Of a DNA stretch of 40,474 nucleotides, positions 33,317-40,474 are shown one piece after another. Under the pieces are notes generated by a model. That model had not been told where the DNA came from. It made no database searches and saw only the letters and a list, made by a program, of their open reading frames with translations. The stretch lies in the NCBI GenBank assembly GCA_910585375.1, contig CAJUCZ010000017.1, positions 1-40,474 on the forward strand. The letters run 5' to 3'. Origin of the DNA: an uncultured Alphaproteobacteria bacterium. GTDB lineage: Bacteria; Pseudomonadota; Alphaproteobacteria; RF32; CAG-239. Both the position numbers and the translations under genes were made by a program. Numbering within the stretch: position 1 is the stretch's first letter; the number at the start of each line of letters is the position of its first letter.

Positions 33317-34900
33317 TCAATACAATATTTTATAAATGGCTTCTGTCTTTTTTGTGCGCGGAAGCGTTTTCTCGCCCAAAAAGTCAAAATTATAACGGGT
33401 GGCATCAAGTTCATCCCGAAATTTGTTGATGGCTTCGGTCGTGACAATTTCATAGTCATAGGTCTGGTCGGACAAGTCGGCAATGTATTCACGCATATTA
33501 CCGCCCTGTCGGCGAATATCCTCAATAATCGTGCAACTGCAGTGGAACAACAGATTTTCATCGGCAATATCGTCGGCATAAATCGCGGCATCATTCAGAA
33601 AATCAACGGCAAATTTGACTGCACGGTTCAATTTGTTGAAAGTCAGCGTTGTTATCTCGCCTTCTTCCGAGATACTCATGGATTTATATTTTTCAAGCAG
33701 ATTCTGGATAATATTGCGCACACCGGCTTTGACGTCATTTTTCTGCTGATCCAGTCCGGGGATTGCCGTATCAACGAACTCTATTGAATTTTTAATGTTG
33801 ACCAAGCAGGAAAAAGATACTTCTTTTTCAATGGGTTCATCGGCGCTTCTTATCTTGTCAAGTTGGCTGTTTTGTTCTTCCCATTTGTCAAAAGAAAGTT
33901 TTAACATATTGATATCAAGCGGCTTTTCCAAAATTACCTGTCCCATCAGATAAGCGCCGACACCAGTCAAAAATACGGCAAAGCGGTTGTCTTTATAGGT
34001 CTTTTTAGCCTCGTAGAAATCTTCCAAATCGGTCTTATCGCCGTCCAATATTTTAAAAGCCTCGTACAGCAGCGAATTGGCTTCCGTCAGGGAAAGGCCG
34101 CTATAGCGCGCCAGTTCAAAACAGCCGCCAAAAATTACCAGTTTGACACCAAGGCGCGAAAAACTGTCCTGTAAGGCAGAAGCCGAGTTAATGTTAGAAA
34201 CCACATCACTCAGGAAATTGAGAATATAGCGTTTGAACTCCAGCGGGGCTTCAGGATAGACCGGCGCGAGCTGGGGATCAAATTCGTCATTCAGGTTGTA
34301 ACGTCTGGCAATGACATCCGCCCTGTTATAAAACTTTCTTTCATTAAGATTTTTCTTATGCGACGAACGGGGAATAAAAACGTGCCAAGGAACTCTTTTC
34401 AGCAGCAGCGGCAGCGCAATTCCCAAAAAAAGGCTGAAAAACAGAACAAACAAAATCGGGTTGGTTATTTCTTCCGGCGCAAAACTTTCGACAATCGGGG
34501 TCAGCAAAGTAACCAGAAAATTGGCCAAAGCCAGACATAAGATGATAATGGCGAGCAGTTTGATGATACCGGTCATAACATTGTCACTTCTTGCGCCGCC
34601 AGTACTTTTGCCGGCTTCAGAACTGTTGCTGCCTGCACTGCCGCTGCCGGAAAAATCGGAATAAGTGCCGCCCTTGGCATTTTTCCGGTTGGAAAAACCA
34701 CTGACATACTCAACCGTTTCCTGATAGGAATTGTCCTGAACATCAAAATATTCTTTTATGATTTTGACTTTTTTATGGTTTTGTTCCTGTTCTTTGGCCA
34801 AATTTACGGCTTCGTACCTCTGTTCATTGGAAAATCGTTCTTCCAGTTTCCAGCCGTCTCCGGAATCGGTATATACCTCATAATGCACAATCTTGACCAT
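33317..34900 (-). CDS. Hypothetical membrane protein, 527 aa
   Basis: The first 100 residues are soluble (MVKIVHYEVYTDSGDGWKLE). A Gly/Ser-rich linker follows, then two close transmembrane helices (VMTGIIKLLAIIILCLALAN and ILFVLFFSLFLGIALPLLL), then a large cytoplasmic C-terminal domain of about 340 residues that I do not recognise. The start at 34900 is chosen because an upstream in-frame ATG at 34939 lies inside the rpmE terminator hairpin. Even so the ribosome site is weak. Confidence 0.72.
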   Translation of the reverse strand: MVKIVHYEVYTDSGDGWKLEERFSNEQRYEAVNLAKEQEQNHKKVKIIKEYFDVQDNSYQETVEYVSGFSNRKNAKGGTYSDFSGSGSAGSNSSEAGKSTGGARSDNVMTGIIKLLAIIILCLALANFLVTLLTPIVESFAPEEITNPILFVLFFSLFLGIALPLLLKRVPWHVFIPRSSHKKNLNERKFYNRADVIARRYNLNDEFDPQLAPVYPEAPLEFKRYILNFLSDVVSNINSASALQDSFSRLGVKLVIFGGCFELARYSGLSLTEANSLLYEAFKILDGDKTDLEDFYEAKKTYKDNRFAVFLTGVGAYLMGQVILEKPLDINMLKLSFDKWEEQNSQLDKIRSADEPIEKEVSFSCLVNIKNSIEFVDTAIPGLDQQKNDVKAGVRNIIQNLLEKYKSMSISEEGEITTLTFNKLNRAVKFAVDFLNDAAIYADDIADENLLFHCSCTIIEDIRRQGGNMREYIADLSDQTYDYEIVTTEAINKFRDELDATRYNFDFLGEKTLPRTKKTEAIYKILY

Positions 34901-34920
34901 GACCGTTTTTTGTCCCCGTA

Positions 34921-34956
34921 TAAAAAAACCTGCATTCAAATTATCAAATGCAGGTT
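34921..34956 (-). terminator. rpmE terminator
   Basis: AACCTGCATT (34927-34936) pairs with AATGCAGGTT (34947-34956) and is followed by TTTTTTA on the minus strand. Confidence 0.88.
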
Positions 34957-34981
34957 AACAAATAGCTAAACTATAATGAAA

Positions 34982-35224
34982 TTAGTTTGCGGCGTCATCA
35001 CCGGTTTTAAGACCGAAAGCACCAAATTTGTTTTTGAATTTAGACAATTGACCGCCGGTGTCAACCATACGGTAAACGCCCGTCCAAACCGGATGAGATT
35101 TCGGATCTACTTCCAGACGCATTACATCACCGGCTTTTCCCCAAGTAGATTTTGTCTTTACTTCTGTTCCATCGGTCATGACATAAGTAATTTCATGATA
35201 GTCAGGATGAATACCTTTTTTCAT
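34982..35224 (-). CDS. rpmE: 50S ribosomal protein L31
   Basis: An 80-aa ribosomal protein with the family pattern MKKGIHPDYHEITYVMTDGT, STWGKAGDVMRLEVDPKSHP and SKFKNKFGAFGL. No zinc-binding CXXC, so it is the cysteine-free form common in alphaproteobacteria. The start at 35224 follows GGAG with proper spacing; an upstream in-frame codon at 35257 would add 11 unlikely residues. Confidence 0.94.
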   Translation of the reverse strand: MKKGIHPDYHEITYVMTDGTEVKTKSTWGKAGDVMRLEVDPKSHPVWTGVYRMVDTGGQLSKFKNKFGAFGLKTGDDAAN

Positions 35225-35323
35225 TTTATTTTCTCCAAATTTTTCTATATTTTGCATATTTTTATTGCTCTTATACAGTAGAGAAATAAATTAAGCAAGC
35301 TTTATTTTACAAAAATTTTAAAT

Positions 35324-36292
35324 TTATTTTAATTCGACAACCGTTACCAGGTTATTTTTATCGGCCTCGTTAATGTTTATAACCTTAATCGAGAAATTTT
35401 TATAGCCCTTGCCCAATAAGTAGGAGCGGATTTCCACCGCACGGTTCAGGCTCATGCGTTTTTTGCGGAAAACATCTTCGCCATCTTCATAATTGTAAGA
35501 GAAAATGGCAATTTTGTTGTTTTTCGGATCTTCAAATCCGGATATAACCGCATCAATTTGTTTTTTCTGATCCTCACTTAATTCAGAAACATCTTCGGCA
35601 AACACAATACGATTATCCGCCGCTTCGGTTCCTTGTTCAGCCGGAACTGACGGCTGTATTGCGGGCGGCGGCGTAAATAACGTCTTTGGCTCTGCCGGTT
35701 TTACAGGCACCAATAATTCAGGCTTTGCCTTTTGCGGTTCAGGCAGATCAGACTGAACAATGGGATTTCCGGCATTTTCTGGCATTTCGACCGGAGCGAT
35801 TGCCGTTTGTTCGTTATTTTCAACAGAATCGTTTTTGATTTCGGCAGGTTCCTGTGGCAGAACCGGCACTTCTTCCTGTTCGGAAATTATTTTTTCTGCC
35901 TTACCCAAAACTTCGGCGGCAGCGGCCTTATTGACCGGCTGATTTTTAATCTGCGCTTTTTCCGAGCTTAAATCCGGCTGCAAATCCGTTGCCGGTTTCA
36001 GATTTTCCACTTTGATTTCTGATTTTTGCGGAATGCTGACAACGTCTTTTTCGGCCCGAGCTGCTTTTTTGAACGCTTTTTTAGCTTTACGAGGCGCTTT
36101 TTTGATGATTTTTTCAACCGGACGGCTTTTTTGAGAGACAACAGGGAAAAGCGGCGCCGAAGGAGCAGAAGAATCGGCTCCGAGGCTATCCAGAACCGAC
36201 AAGTCTACATACACATCCTGAGCAGATACGCCGGCTGCCGAGAACATTAACGCAGCCAACGCTGAGACCAATATCTTCTGTTTTTTCATCAT
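35324..36292 (-). CDS. Secreted protein with OmpA-like C-terminal domain
   Basis: A 322-aa protein with a signal peptide ending near VSAQD (about residue 25). A Lys/Arg-rich stretch (APRKAKKAFKKAARAEK) is followed by a long Pro/Glu/Ala linker. The C-terminal 95 residues resemble a divergent OmpA/MotB peptidoglycan-binding domain: SEDQKKQIDAVISGFED, KIAIFSYNYEDGED, KKRMSLNRAVEIRSYLLGKG. The usual NxxLSxxRA signature is replaced by KKRMSLNRA. A periplasmic envelope role is inferred. Confidence 0.75.
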   Translation of the reverse strand: MMKKQKILVSALAALMFSAAGVSAQDVYVDLSVLDSLGADSSAPSAPLFPVVSQKSRPVEKIIKKAPRKAKKAFKKAARAEKDVVSIPQKSEIKVENLKPATDLQPDLSSEKAQIKNQPVNKAAAAEVLGKAEKIISEQEEVPVLPQEPAEIKNDSVENNEQTAIAPVEMPENAGNPIVQSDLPEPQKAKPELLVPVKPAEPKTLFTPPPAIQPSVPAEQGTEAADNRIVFAEDVSELSEDQKKQIDAVISGFEDPKNNKIAIFSYNYEDGEDVFRKKRMSLNRAVEIRSYLLGKGYKNFSIKVININEADKNNLVTVVELK

Positions 36293-36324
36293 TTTGCCCC
36301 TCTGTTTTTATAAAGTTACAAACT

Positions 36325-37128
36325 TTATTTGTTCAGCAGTTCATAAACCGGTTTGGCCAATGCCTGATTGGAAGCCAGAATATTACCGCTGGCAAATACC
36401 GCCGGCAAATCTTCCGAACGGATATCTTTTTGTGCAATTTCCAAAACCGAACCGCCGGCTTCTTTAACCAAAAGAATGCCTGCCGTCAGGTCGGAAACGC
36501 TGTTTGCCAGACTGACCGCGGCATCAAGTTTTCCGGCCGCAACGTTTGCCAAATCCAGACTCAACGCGCCGAATATCCGCAAATCTTCCGTGCCGGCAAT
36601 CAGGCGACCGTGAATATTATGATATTCCTCCGGTTTCTCTTTGTACTTCAACAAAGACGCCGTTAACGCGCCATGCAGTTCCTTGCGGGAAGAAACCCGC
36701 AAACGCTCGTGATTGCGGTAACCTTCTTTAAATGCACCGACACCTTTTTCGGCAAAGAACAGTTCGTCGGTTGCCGGATTATAGATGACCGCAGCCAGCG
36801 TAGTTTCATTTTCCACGATTGAAGCCGAAATTGAAAAATAAGGGATCCCGTGCGCAAAGTTCATAACTCCGTCAATCGGAGAAACAACGAAATATACGCC
36901 CTGCGGACGAGGCTTGCCATCGACATAAAACGGATAATTCGGTTTAGCCTTGGACAATTCCTGTTGCAGATTTCTGGTCACGCGGTTGACGGCAGATACC
37001 ACAAACTCGCTGTGCCCTTTTACGGAATTCTGCAATTTTTCAACTTCATTAAAGTCACGTGTCAAAGACTGTCCGGCTTTTTTGACGGCATTGACCAGCA
37101 TGGCTGAAACGGGGGAAAGATAAGACAT
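36325..37128 (-). CDS. Inositol monophosphatase family protein, degenerate active site
   Basis: A 267-aa IMPase/SuhB-fold protein (NFAHGIPYFSISASIVE, VAAGKLDAAVS, KEAGGSVLEI). The metal site is altered. The usual DPIDGTTN reads SPIDGVMN at 83-90, so the first Asp is Ser and the catalytic Thr is Val. No GEE motif is found before it, where VDGKPRPQG occurs. The WDxAAG motif reads VSDLTAG. Only D86 and that last Asp remain. Enzyme activity is doubtful. Its start overlaps the efp stop (TAATG), so it is coupled to efp. Confidence 0.85.
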   Translation of the reverse strand: MSYLSPVSAMLVNAVKKAGQSLTRDFNEVEKLQNSVKGHSEFVVSAVNRVTRNLQQELSKAKPNYPFYVDGKPRPQGVYFVVSPIDGVMNFAHGIPYFSISASIVENETTLAAVIYNPATDELFFAEKGVGAFKEGYRNHERLRVSSRKELHGALTASLLKYKEKPEEYHNIHGRLIAGTEDLRIFGALSLDLANVAAGKLDAAVSLANSVSDLTAGILLVKEAGGSVLEIAQKDIRSEDLPAVFASGNILASNQALAKPVYELLNK

Positions 37129-37691
37129 TATTTGGCTCTCTCTACATAAGTTGCATCGGCAGTGGCAACAACGATTTTGTCACCGGAATTGATAAACGGC
37201 GGAACCATTACGCGAACGCCGTTGTCCAAGATGCTCGGTTTGTAAGACGAAGACGCCGTTTGACCCTTGACTACCGGTTCGGTTTCAACAACCGTGCAAA
37301 CAACCTGCATCGGCAATTCAACAGAAATCGGCTTGCCGTCAATAAAATTGATGTAAACAGTCATACCATCGGTCATAAACGGACGGGAATCGCCCAAAAT
37401 GTCCGAAGGCATGGTGAATTGTTCAAAGGTTTCACTTTCCATAAAGGTCAGACCGTTAGAATCTTCAAACAGGAACTGGCAGTCTTTTTCTTCAACCATC
37501 AATTTTTCAACGCTGTCTTCGGTTCTGAAACGCTCGTTGGTTTTGGTGCCTTCTTCAACAGCTTTCATTTCCACCTGCATAAAAGCGCCGCCTTTGCCAG
37601 GCTTGATGTGTTGAGCTTTGGTTACGGTCCAGGCTTTGCCTTTGTATTCAATAACCCAGCCAATTCTGATTGATCCTGCTAATTGTTTCAT
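37128..37691 (-). CDS. efp: Elongation factor P
   Basis: Relieves ribosome stalling at polyproline. Three-domain protein of 187 aa. The tip loop is KPGKGGAF at 30-37, with Lys33 as the residue modified in some bacteria. Domain II and III motifs are FLFEDSNGLTFM and DNGVRVMVPPFINSGDKI. No EpmA or EpmB gene is present in the window. It precedes the IMPase-like gene. Confidence 0.95.
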   Translation of the reverse strand: MKQLAGSIRIGWVIEYKGKAWTVTKAQHIKPGKGGAFMQVEMKAVEEGTKTNERFRTEDSVEKLMVEEKDCQFLFEDSNGLTFMESETFEQFTMPSDILGDSRPFMTDGMTVYINFIDGKPISVELPMQVVCTVVETEPVVKGQTASSSYKPSILDNGVRVMVPPFINSGDKIVVATADATYVERAK

Positions 37692-37727
37692 TGTTTTTTG
37701 TCTCCATATTTATTTTTTGATTAATAA

Positions 37728-38267
37728 TTAATCTAATCTTTCTTTTTTAGCAACCAAAATTTTAAATTCTTCGGGAGTGAGAATCAGAAAATCGGTATCA
37801 AACCCGCATAAATCGCAGTCAGCACTACCGCTTATAACGGCAGACTGAATCAGAAACAACTCGTTGTACCAAGAAATAATCTCCCGTGCACGTTCCAAAT
37901 TGTTAATCCGAAAGGCCACAAAATCCGGTTCGGTTTCGCTGATAATCATGGCGGCATGGCGCTGCAGCGGACAAATTACCCCCACAAAACGGCCATTGCC
38001 GATTTTTCCGCGCAATTCCAAAAGTTGTTTTTTATGCGGCAGATCCTCGGATACCTCGACCACCACGCCGTCCAGCCCATATTCACGGCAGATGTCATCC
38101 GCATCTTTTCCGCCGACCAACAGCAGGCGATCGCCAGCATGAATCCGTTCCGCCAATCCATTAATTTTTTCTCTTTTATAAGAAGAATCGATGAGATAAC
38201 AACAAATGTTATCATCGCTGATTAAGTCTTCGTCCTGATTTTCTAATTTTATTATAAAACTTTGCAT
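37728..38267 (-). CDS. TenI/ThiE-like protein, degenerate
   Basis: A 179-aa protein resembling part of thiamine phosphate synthase: DRLLLVGGKDADDICREYGL, LDGVVVEVSED, KIGNGRFVGVICPLQRHAAM and EPDFVAFR. The HLGQ-type phosphate and substrate motif is absent and the barrel is short, so ThiE activity is unlikely. A gene of this type is often next to efp in alphaproteobacteria. It is divergent from the zapA operon. Confidence 0.6.
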   Translation of the reverse strand: MQSFIIKLENQDEDLISDDNICCYLIDSSYKREKINGLAERIHAGDRLLLVGGKDADDICREYGLDGVVVEVSEDLPHKKQLLELRGKIGNGRFVGVICPLQRHAAMIISETEPDFVAFRINNLERAREIISWYNELFLIQSAVISGSADCDLCGFDTDFLILTPEEFKILVAKKERLD

Positions 38268-38283
38268 AATTGTTTTTTGTTAC

Positions 38284-38311
38284 TTGAAAAAGTTTGATAT
38301 GTTAGTACTAT
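38284..38311 (+). promoter_or_regulatory. Putative promoter of the DUF4164-zapA-6S region
   Basis: TTGAAA (38284-38289), 16 nt, TACTAT (38306-38311), about 55 bp before the TTG start at 38368. Confidence 0.4.
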
Positions 38312-38367
38312 GTTGCTGAATTGATATTAATATACGAGAATAATCTCAGAAAAGGAAGAGAAATATT

Positions 38368-38640
38368 TTGACTGATACAAAAAATATCCTCCTGCCGAAG
38401 ACAAACGAGGCAATTTCCGAACTCAGCAGCGCTTTAGCCCACTTAACCGAAGTTCTGGACGGCAAGAAAAAAGAAGTTTTGCAAAAACAAAAGAAATTTG
38501 CCGCCGACATTAAGTTGCGCGACAAGAAAATTGAGGCAATGAAGTCTTCTTATGCTCAGATTATTAATAATGTAGATTCCGTAATCAACCGTTTGGATAA
38601 AGTTTTGGAAAAAGATGGCTCAGGTAACAATCACTATTAA
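38368..38640 (+). CDS. DUF4164-like coiled-coil protein
   Basis: A 90-aa, nearly all-helical protein (ISELSSALAHLTEVLDGKKK; VDSVINRLDKVLEK). It resembles the small coiled-coil proteins encoded just before zapA in many alphaproteobacteria. The start is TTG at 38368 after AAGGAAGAG. It overlaps zapA by 26 bp, which implies coupled translation. Confidence 0.7.
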   Translation: MTDTKNILLPKTNEAISELSSALAHLTEVLDGKKKEVLQKQKKFAADIKLRDKKIEAMKSSYAQIINNVDSVINRLDKVLEKDGSGNNHY

Positions 38641-38950
38641 TTCCCGCGAGTATGCCGTGGCCTGCGAAGACGGGCAAGAAGTCCGAATTCTTCAGTTGGC
38701 GCGGTTGCTTGACGAAAAAGCCAAGGCACTTAACCTATCCGCCGGGCAGGTTAACGAGAGCATGGTTTTGGTTCTGGCAGGCCTTTTGCTGGCCGATGAG
38801 CTGAGCGAACTTAAAAAAGGAGGGAAGGTCTCCGTCGCCGCCCCTGTGGATAACTCGCGACTCCTTGATTTTGACGCCTCTCTGAGTGAAGAGATAAAAA
38901 GTTTAAAAAATCAGATAATTTCTGTTGCATCTTCTATCGAAATGTTGTAG
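38615..38950 (+). CDS. zapA: Cell division protein ZapA
   Basis: A 111-aa FtsZ-ring bundling protein. The N-terminal head has VTITINSREYAVACEDGQE and ILQLARLLDEKAKAL. The C terminus is a coil (SEEIKSLKNQIISVASSIEML). Its place just before 6S RNA is typical of the family. Confidence 0.9.
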   Translation: MAQVTITINSREYAVACEDGQEVRILQLARLLDEKAKALNLSAGQVNESMVLVLAGLLLADELSELKKGGKVSVAAPVDNSRLLDFDASLSEEIKSLKNQIISVASSIEML

Positions 38951-38962
38951 TCTATAGGCATA

Positions 38963-39120
38963 GAAGGTGGCTGTCTGGCTCGTATTTCCGCAGGTCTACC
39001 GAGCCAACATTTTTTTTATAGGGAGCTGTCCCTGTCTGAACCGAGGTTCAGTTATTACGGCGCCCACTTTGTCCAAGCGGTTCGATTAGAATGTAATCCA
39101 TACGGTCAGATGGCACCTTC
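38963..39120 (+). ncRNA. ssrS: 6S RNA
   Basis: Small RNA that binds sigma-70 RNA polymerase by mimicking an open promoter. The closing stem pairs GAAGGTG (38963-38969) with CACCTTC (39114-39120). Long imperfect arms and a central open region lie between. It begins 13 bp after zapA, the common location in alphaproteobacteria. The gene for 5-formyltetrahydrofolate cyclo-ligase, often next, is missing here. Confidence 0.85.
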
Positions 39121-39125
39121 CCAAT

Positions 39126-39150
39126 AAAATCCCCCTTTCGGGATTTTTTT
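39126..39150 (+). terminator. Terminator after 6S RNA
   Basis: AAAATCCC and GGGATTTT pair around CCTTTC and run into T8. Confidence 0.88.
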
Positions 39151-39184
39151 TGTTGCCCAAACCCAGATAGCAAGGAGCCTTCCT

Positions 39185-39970
39185 TTGAAGATAATTTATT
39201 GCGGCGATGTTGTCGCCAGAGCCGGCAGAGAAGCCGTTCTCAACAATATTGACAGTCTTAAAGACACCTATCATCCCGATGTTTTTATTGTAAATATTGA
39301 AAACGCGGCTCACGGTTTTGGTGCAACTCCTGCAATTTGCAAAGACTTTTTGCAAAAAGGAACTGATGTTCTGGTCACCGGGAACCATGTCTGGCAACAG
39401 CGCGAGCTGATTCCGTTTTTGGATGAATGCAAAAGAATCGTACGGCCGCTGAATTATCCGTCTCATCTGCCGGGGCACGGTTTTGTTGAATTTGAACTGG
39501 CCAACGGCAAGAAAATTCTGGTCACCCAGCTGCTGGGGAGACTTTTTATGGAGGCAGTTGACTGTCCGGCACAGGCAATTGACAATTTGCTTAAAAATTA
39601 TACACTCGGTAAAAATATTGATGCCATATTTGTTGATATTCACGCCGAAGCCACCGCTGAAAAAGTTTCGGTCGGACATTATCTGGACGGACGGGTTTCG
39701 GCGGTTATCGGTTCCCATACCCATATTCCGACGGCTGATGCAACCATCCGCGACGGCGGCACGGCTTATCTGACCGATGTCGGGATGTGCGGCGATTATA
39801 ACTCGGTCATCGGCTTTGAAAAAGAAGAACCGATCAATCGGCTGACACGCAAATATACCGGCGGGCGTCTCAGTCCGGCAAAAGGAAAAGGAACATTCTG
39901 CGGCGTGTTTATTGAAACAGACGATGTAACGGGCCTGGCCGTTAAAATCGAACAAATTATTATTTCGTAG
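39185..39970 (+). CDS. ymdB: YmdB-family metallophosphoesterase
   Basis: A 261-aa protein of the TIGR00282 family, related to Bacillus YmdB phosphodiesterases. Metal ligands sit in IIYCGDVVARAGREA (D8), VNIENAAHG, TGNHVWQQ, DIHAEATAEK and GSHTHIPTAD. The start is TTG at 39185 with AAGGAGCC just upstream. The physiological target is not known here. Confidence 0.92.
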   Translation: MKIIYCGDVVARAGREAVLNNIDSLKDTYHPDVFIVNIENAAHGFGATPAICKDFLQKGTDVLVTGNHVWQQRELIPFLDECKRIVRPLNYPSHLPGHGFVEFELANGKKILVTQLLGRLFMEAVDCPAQAIDNLLKNYTLGKNIDAIFVDIHAEATAEKVSVGHYLDGRVSAVIGSHTHIPTADATIRDGGTAYLTDVGMCGDYNSVIGFEKEEPINRLTRKYTGGRLSPAKGKGTFCGVFIETDDVTGLAVKIEQIIIS

Positions 39971-40052
39971 GCTGGTTCCTTAAATTTAATTTTCTCCTTA
40001 AAACTGCCTTTATAAAGTATTTAATTTTAAGCTTTTAGATGATGAGTACAGA

Positions 40053-40080
40053 TTTGGCTAAAGTTTTTATCTTAGCCAAA
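40053..40080. promoter_or_regulatory. Inverted repeat upstream of cysteine-rich gene 2
   Basis: TTTGGCTAA (40053-40061) and TTAGCCAAA (40072-40080) form a 9-bp inverted repeat that overlaps the first CCAAAAT box. It may be an operator. Confidence 0.5.
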
Positions 40081-40168
40081 ATTCCTTCTGCTTTTCTCAC
40101 CCCGCTGCCCAAAATCTCCACCTTACTTTTCATTATGTATTGACTCTTGCGTTTTCTTGTGCTATAGT
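40072..40168 (+). promoter_or_regulatory. Upstream control region and promoter of cysteine-rich gene 2
   Basis: TTGACT (40140-40145), 17 nt, TATAGT (40163-40168). CCAAAAT boxes at 40076 and 40109 are 33 bp apart, the second 31 bp before the -35. All spacings equal those upstream of gene 1. Confidence 0.8.
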
Positions 40169-40186
40169 GACATTAGTATTAACCAT

Positions 40187-40308
40187 TCCGGGCACTGGGT
40201 TGCCCAGATAAAGAAAAAAGCAACGCGAAAGCTTTGGCACATTGTTGACAGACGATCGGGGCTTTTGTTGCCTCACCCGCTGGGTGCGTTTGCTTTGGGA
40301 GGAAGCCG
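40187..40308 (+). promoter_or_regulatory. Structured 5' leader of cysteine-rich gene 2
   Basis: A leader of about 130 nt, absent in gene 1. CTGGG/CCCAG (40195-40207) and CACCC/GGGTG (40274-40286) are local hairpins. GCAACGCGAAAGC (40220-40232) can pair with GCTTTTGTTGC (40261-40271), or its 5' part with GCGTTTGCTTT (40286-40296) just before the GGGAGGA ribosome site. The two pairings exclude each other. Confidence 0.5.
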
Positions 40309-40474
40309 ATGAAAAACATTAACAGAAATATGCTACACATGAAATTAAACTCTGCGGTGTCAATCTTTGCTGTTGCCGCCGCTTTCTCGGTCCTTCTCCC
40401 GCCTTCTTCCGCCTTTGCAGGTGTCTGTTTCCTGCCTGATTGTCAGGATGAAGACCTCGCCGGGGGTGGCGGGA
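40309..40474 (+). CDS. Secreted cysteine-rich protein 2 (partial, runs off the window)
   Basis: Only the first 55 codons are present. The signal peptide (NMLHMKLNSAVSIFAVAAAF, then SVLLPPSSAFA) and mature start GVCFLPDCQDED closely match gene 1 (GVCFLPDCGDED). The sequence then turns into a Gly run. The start follows GGGAGGA. It belongs to the same secreted family with a different downstream part. Confidence 0.85.
   Translation, partial: MKNINRNMLHMKLNSAVSIFAVAAAFSVLLPPSSAFAGVCFLPDCQDEDLAGGGG

Noticed and set aside
34901..34939. Upstream start of the 527-aa membrane protein
   Set aside because: That ATG lies in the rpmE terminator hairpin, so a transcript starting after the terminator would use the codon at 34900.

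Overview
The window is bacterial chromosome, most likely from an uncultivated, host- or gut-type alphaproteobacterium. This is inferred from gene content and order: zapA followed by 6S RNA and ymdB, a DUF1013/TrcR-type regulator, a DUF2125 protein, a zinc-ribbon protein divergent from ftsEX, efp next to an IMPase-like gene and a TenI-like gene, and an ispH...rnhA cluster. There is no rRNA or other marker here to fix the genus. No tRNA, CRISPR, prophage or transposase gene was seen.

Layout. 1-1030: pyrimidine-rich minisatellite, a repeated intergenic block, a stem-loop repeat, then cassette A (small HTH-like gene plus structured leader RNA, minus strand). 1037-6631: ptsP > rodZ-like > ispG > prfA, minus strand. 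6729-8799: a cupin, a nitroreductase, a UPF0149-like protein and a small lipoprotein. 8868-17797: argS, a zinc-ribbon membrane protein, ftsE-ftsX-DUF218-plsC-DUF2125, then rluB-like/rsmD (minus) and tadA. 17780-18630: a 99-bp tandem repeat and cassette B. 18650-20350: a secreted cysteine-rich protein with its own strong promoter. 20420-29610: thrS, a glycosyltransferase, an alpha/beta hydrolase, rnhA, an AlbA_2 protein, ispH, an M16 peptidase and elbB. 29611-31675: a long repeat region and cassette C, whose leader is split by a 265-bp MITE-like insertion. 31736-38267: trcR-like, two orphan proteins, rpmE, an OmpA-like protein, IMPase-like, efp and TenI-like. 38368-39970: DUF4164-like, zapA, 6S RNA and ymdB. 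40053-40474: a second cysteine-rich gene with a near-identical promoter and signal peptide, cut by the window edge.

The most unusual element is a three-copy cassette (A 519-1026, B 18041-18628, C 30819-31675; all minus strand). Each copy has an equally spaced promoter (TTGCAA, 19 nt, TATAAT-like), a conserved structured RNA of about 150-180 nt with covarying helices, a terminator-like hairpin plus T-tract, a stem that masks the Shine-Dalgarno site, a small HTH-like ORF, and the same GCGGGA/TCCCGC terminator. The order promoter, structured RNA, internal terminator, small protein is that of a leader-controlled regulator, and also that of type III toxin-antitoxin loci. I do not recognise the RNA as a known family. 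The second unusual element is the pair of cysteine-rich secreted proteins, which share a 68-bp upstream control region with twin CCAAAAT boxes.

Most of the rest is ordinary housekeeping: translation (prfA, argS, thrS, efp, rpmE, tadA, rluB, rsmD), isoprenoid synthesis (ispG, ispH), division (ftsEX, zapA, rodZ) and envelope functions (plsC, glycosyltransferase, OmpA-like).
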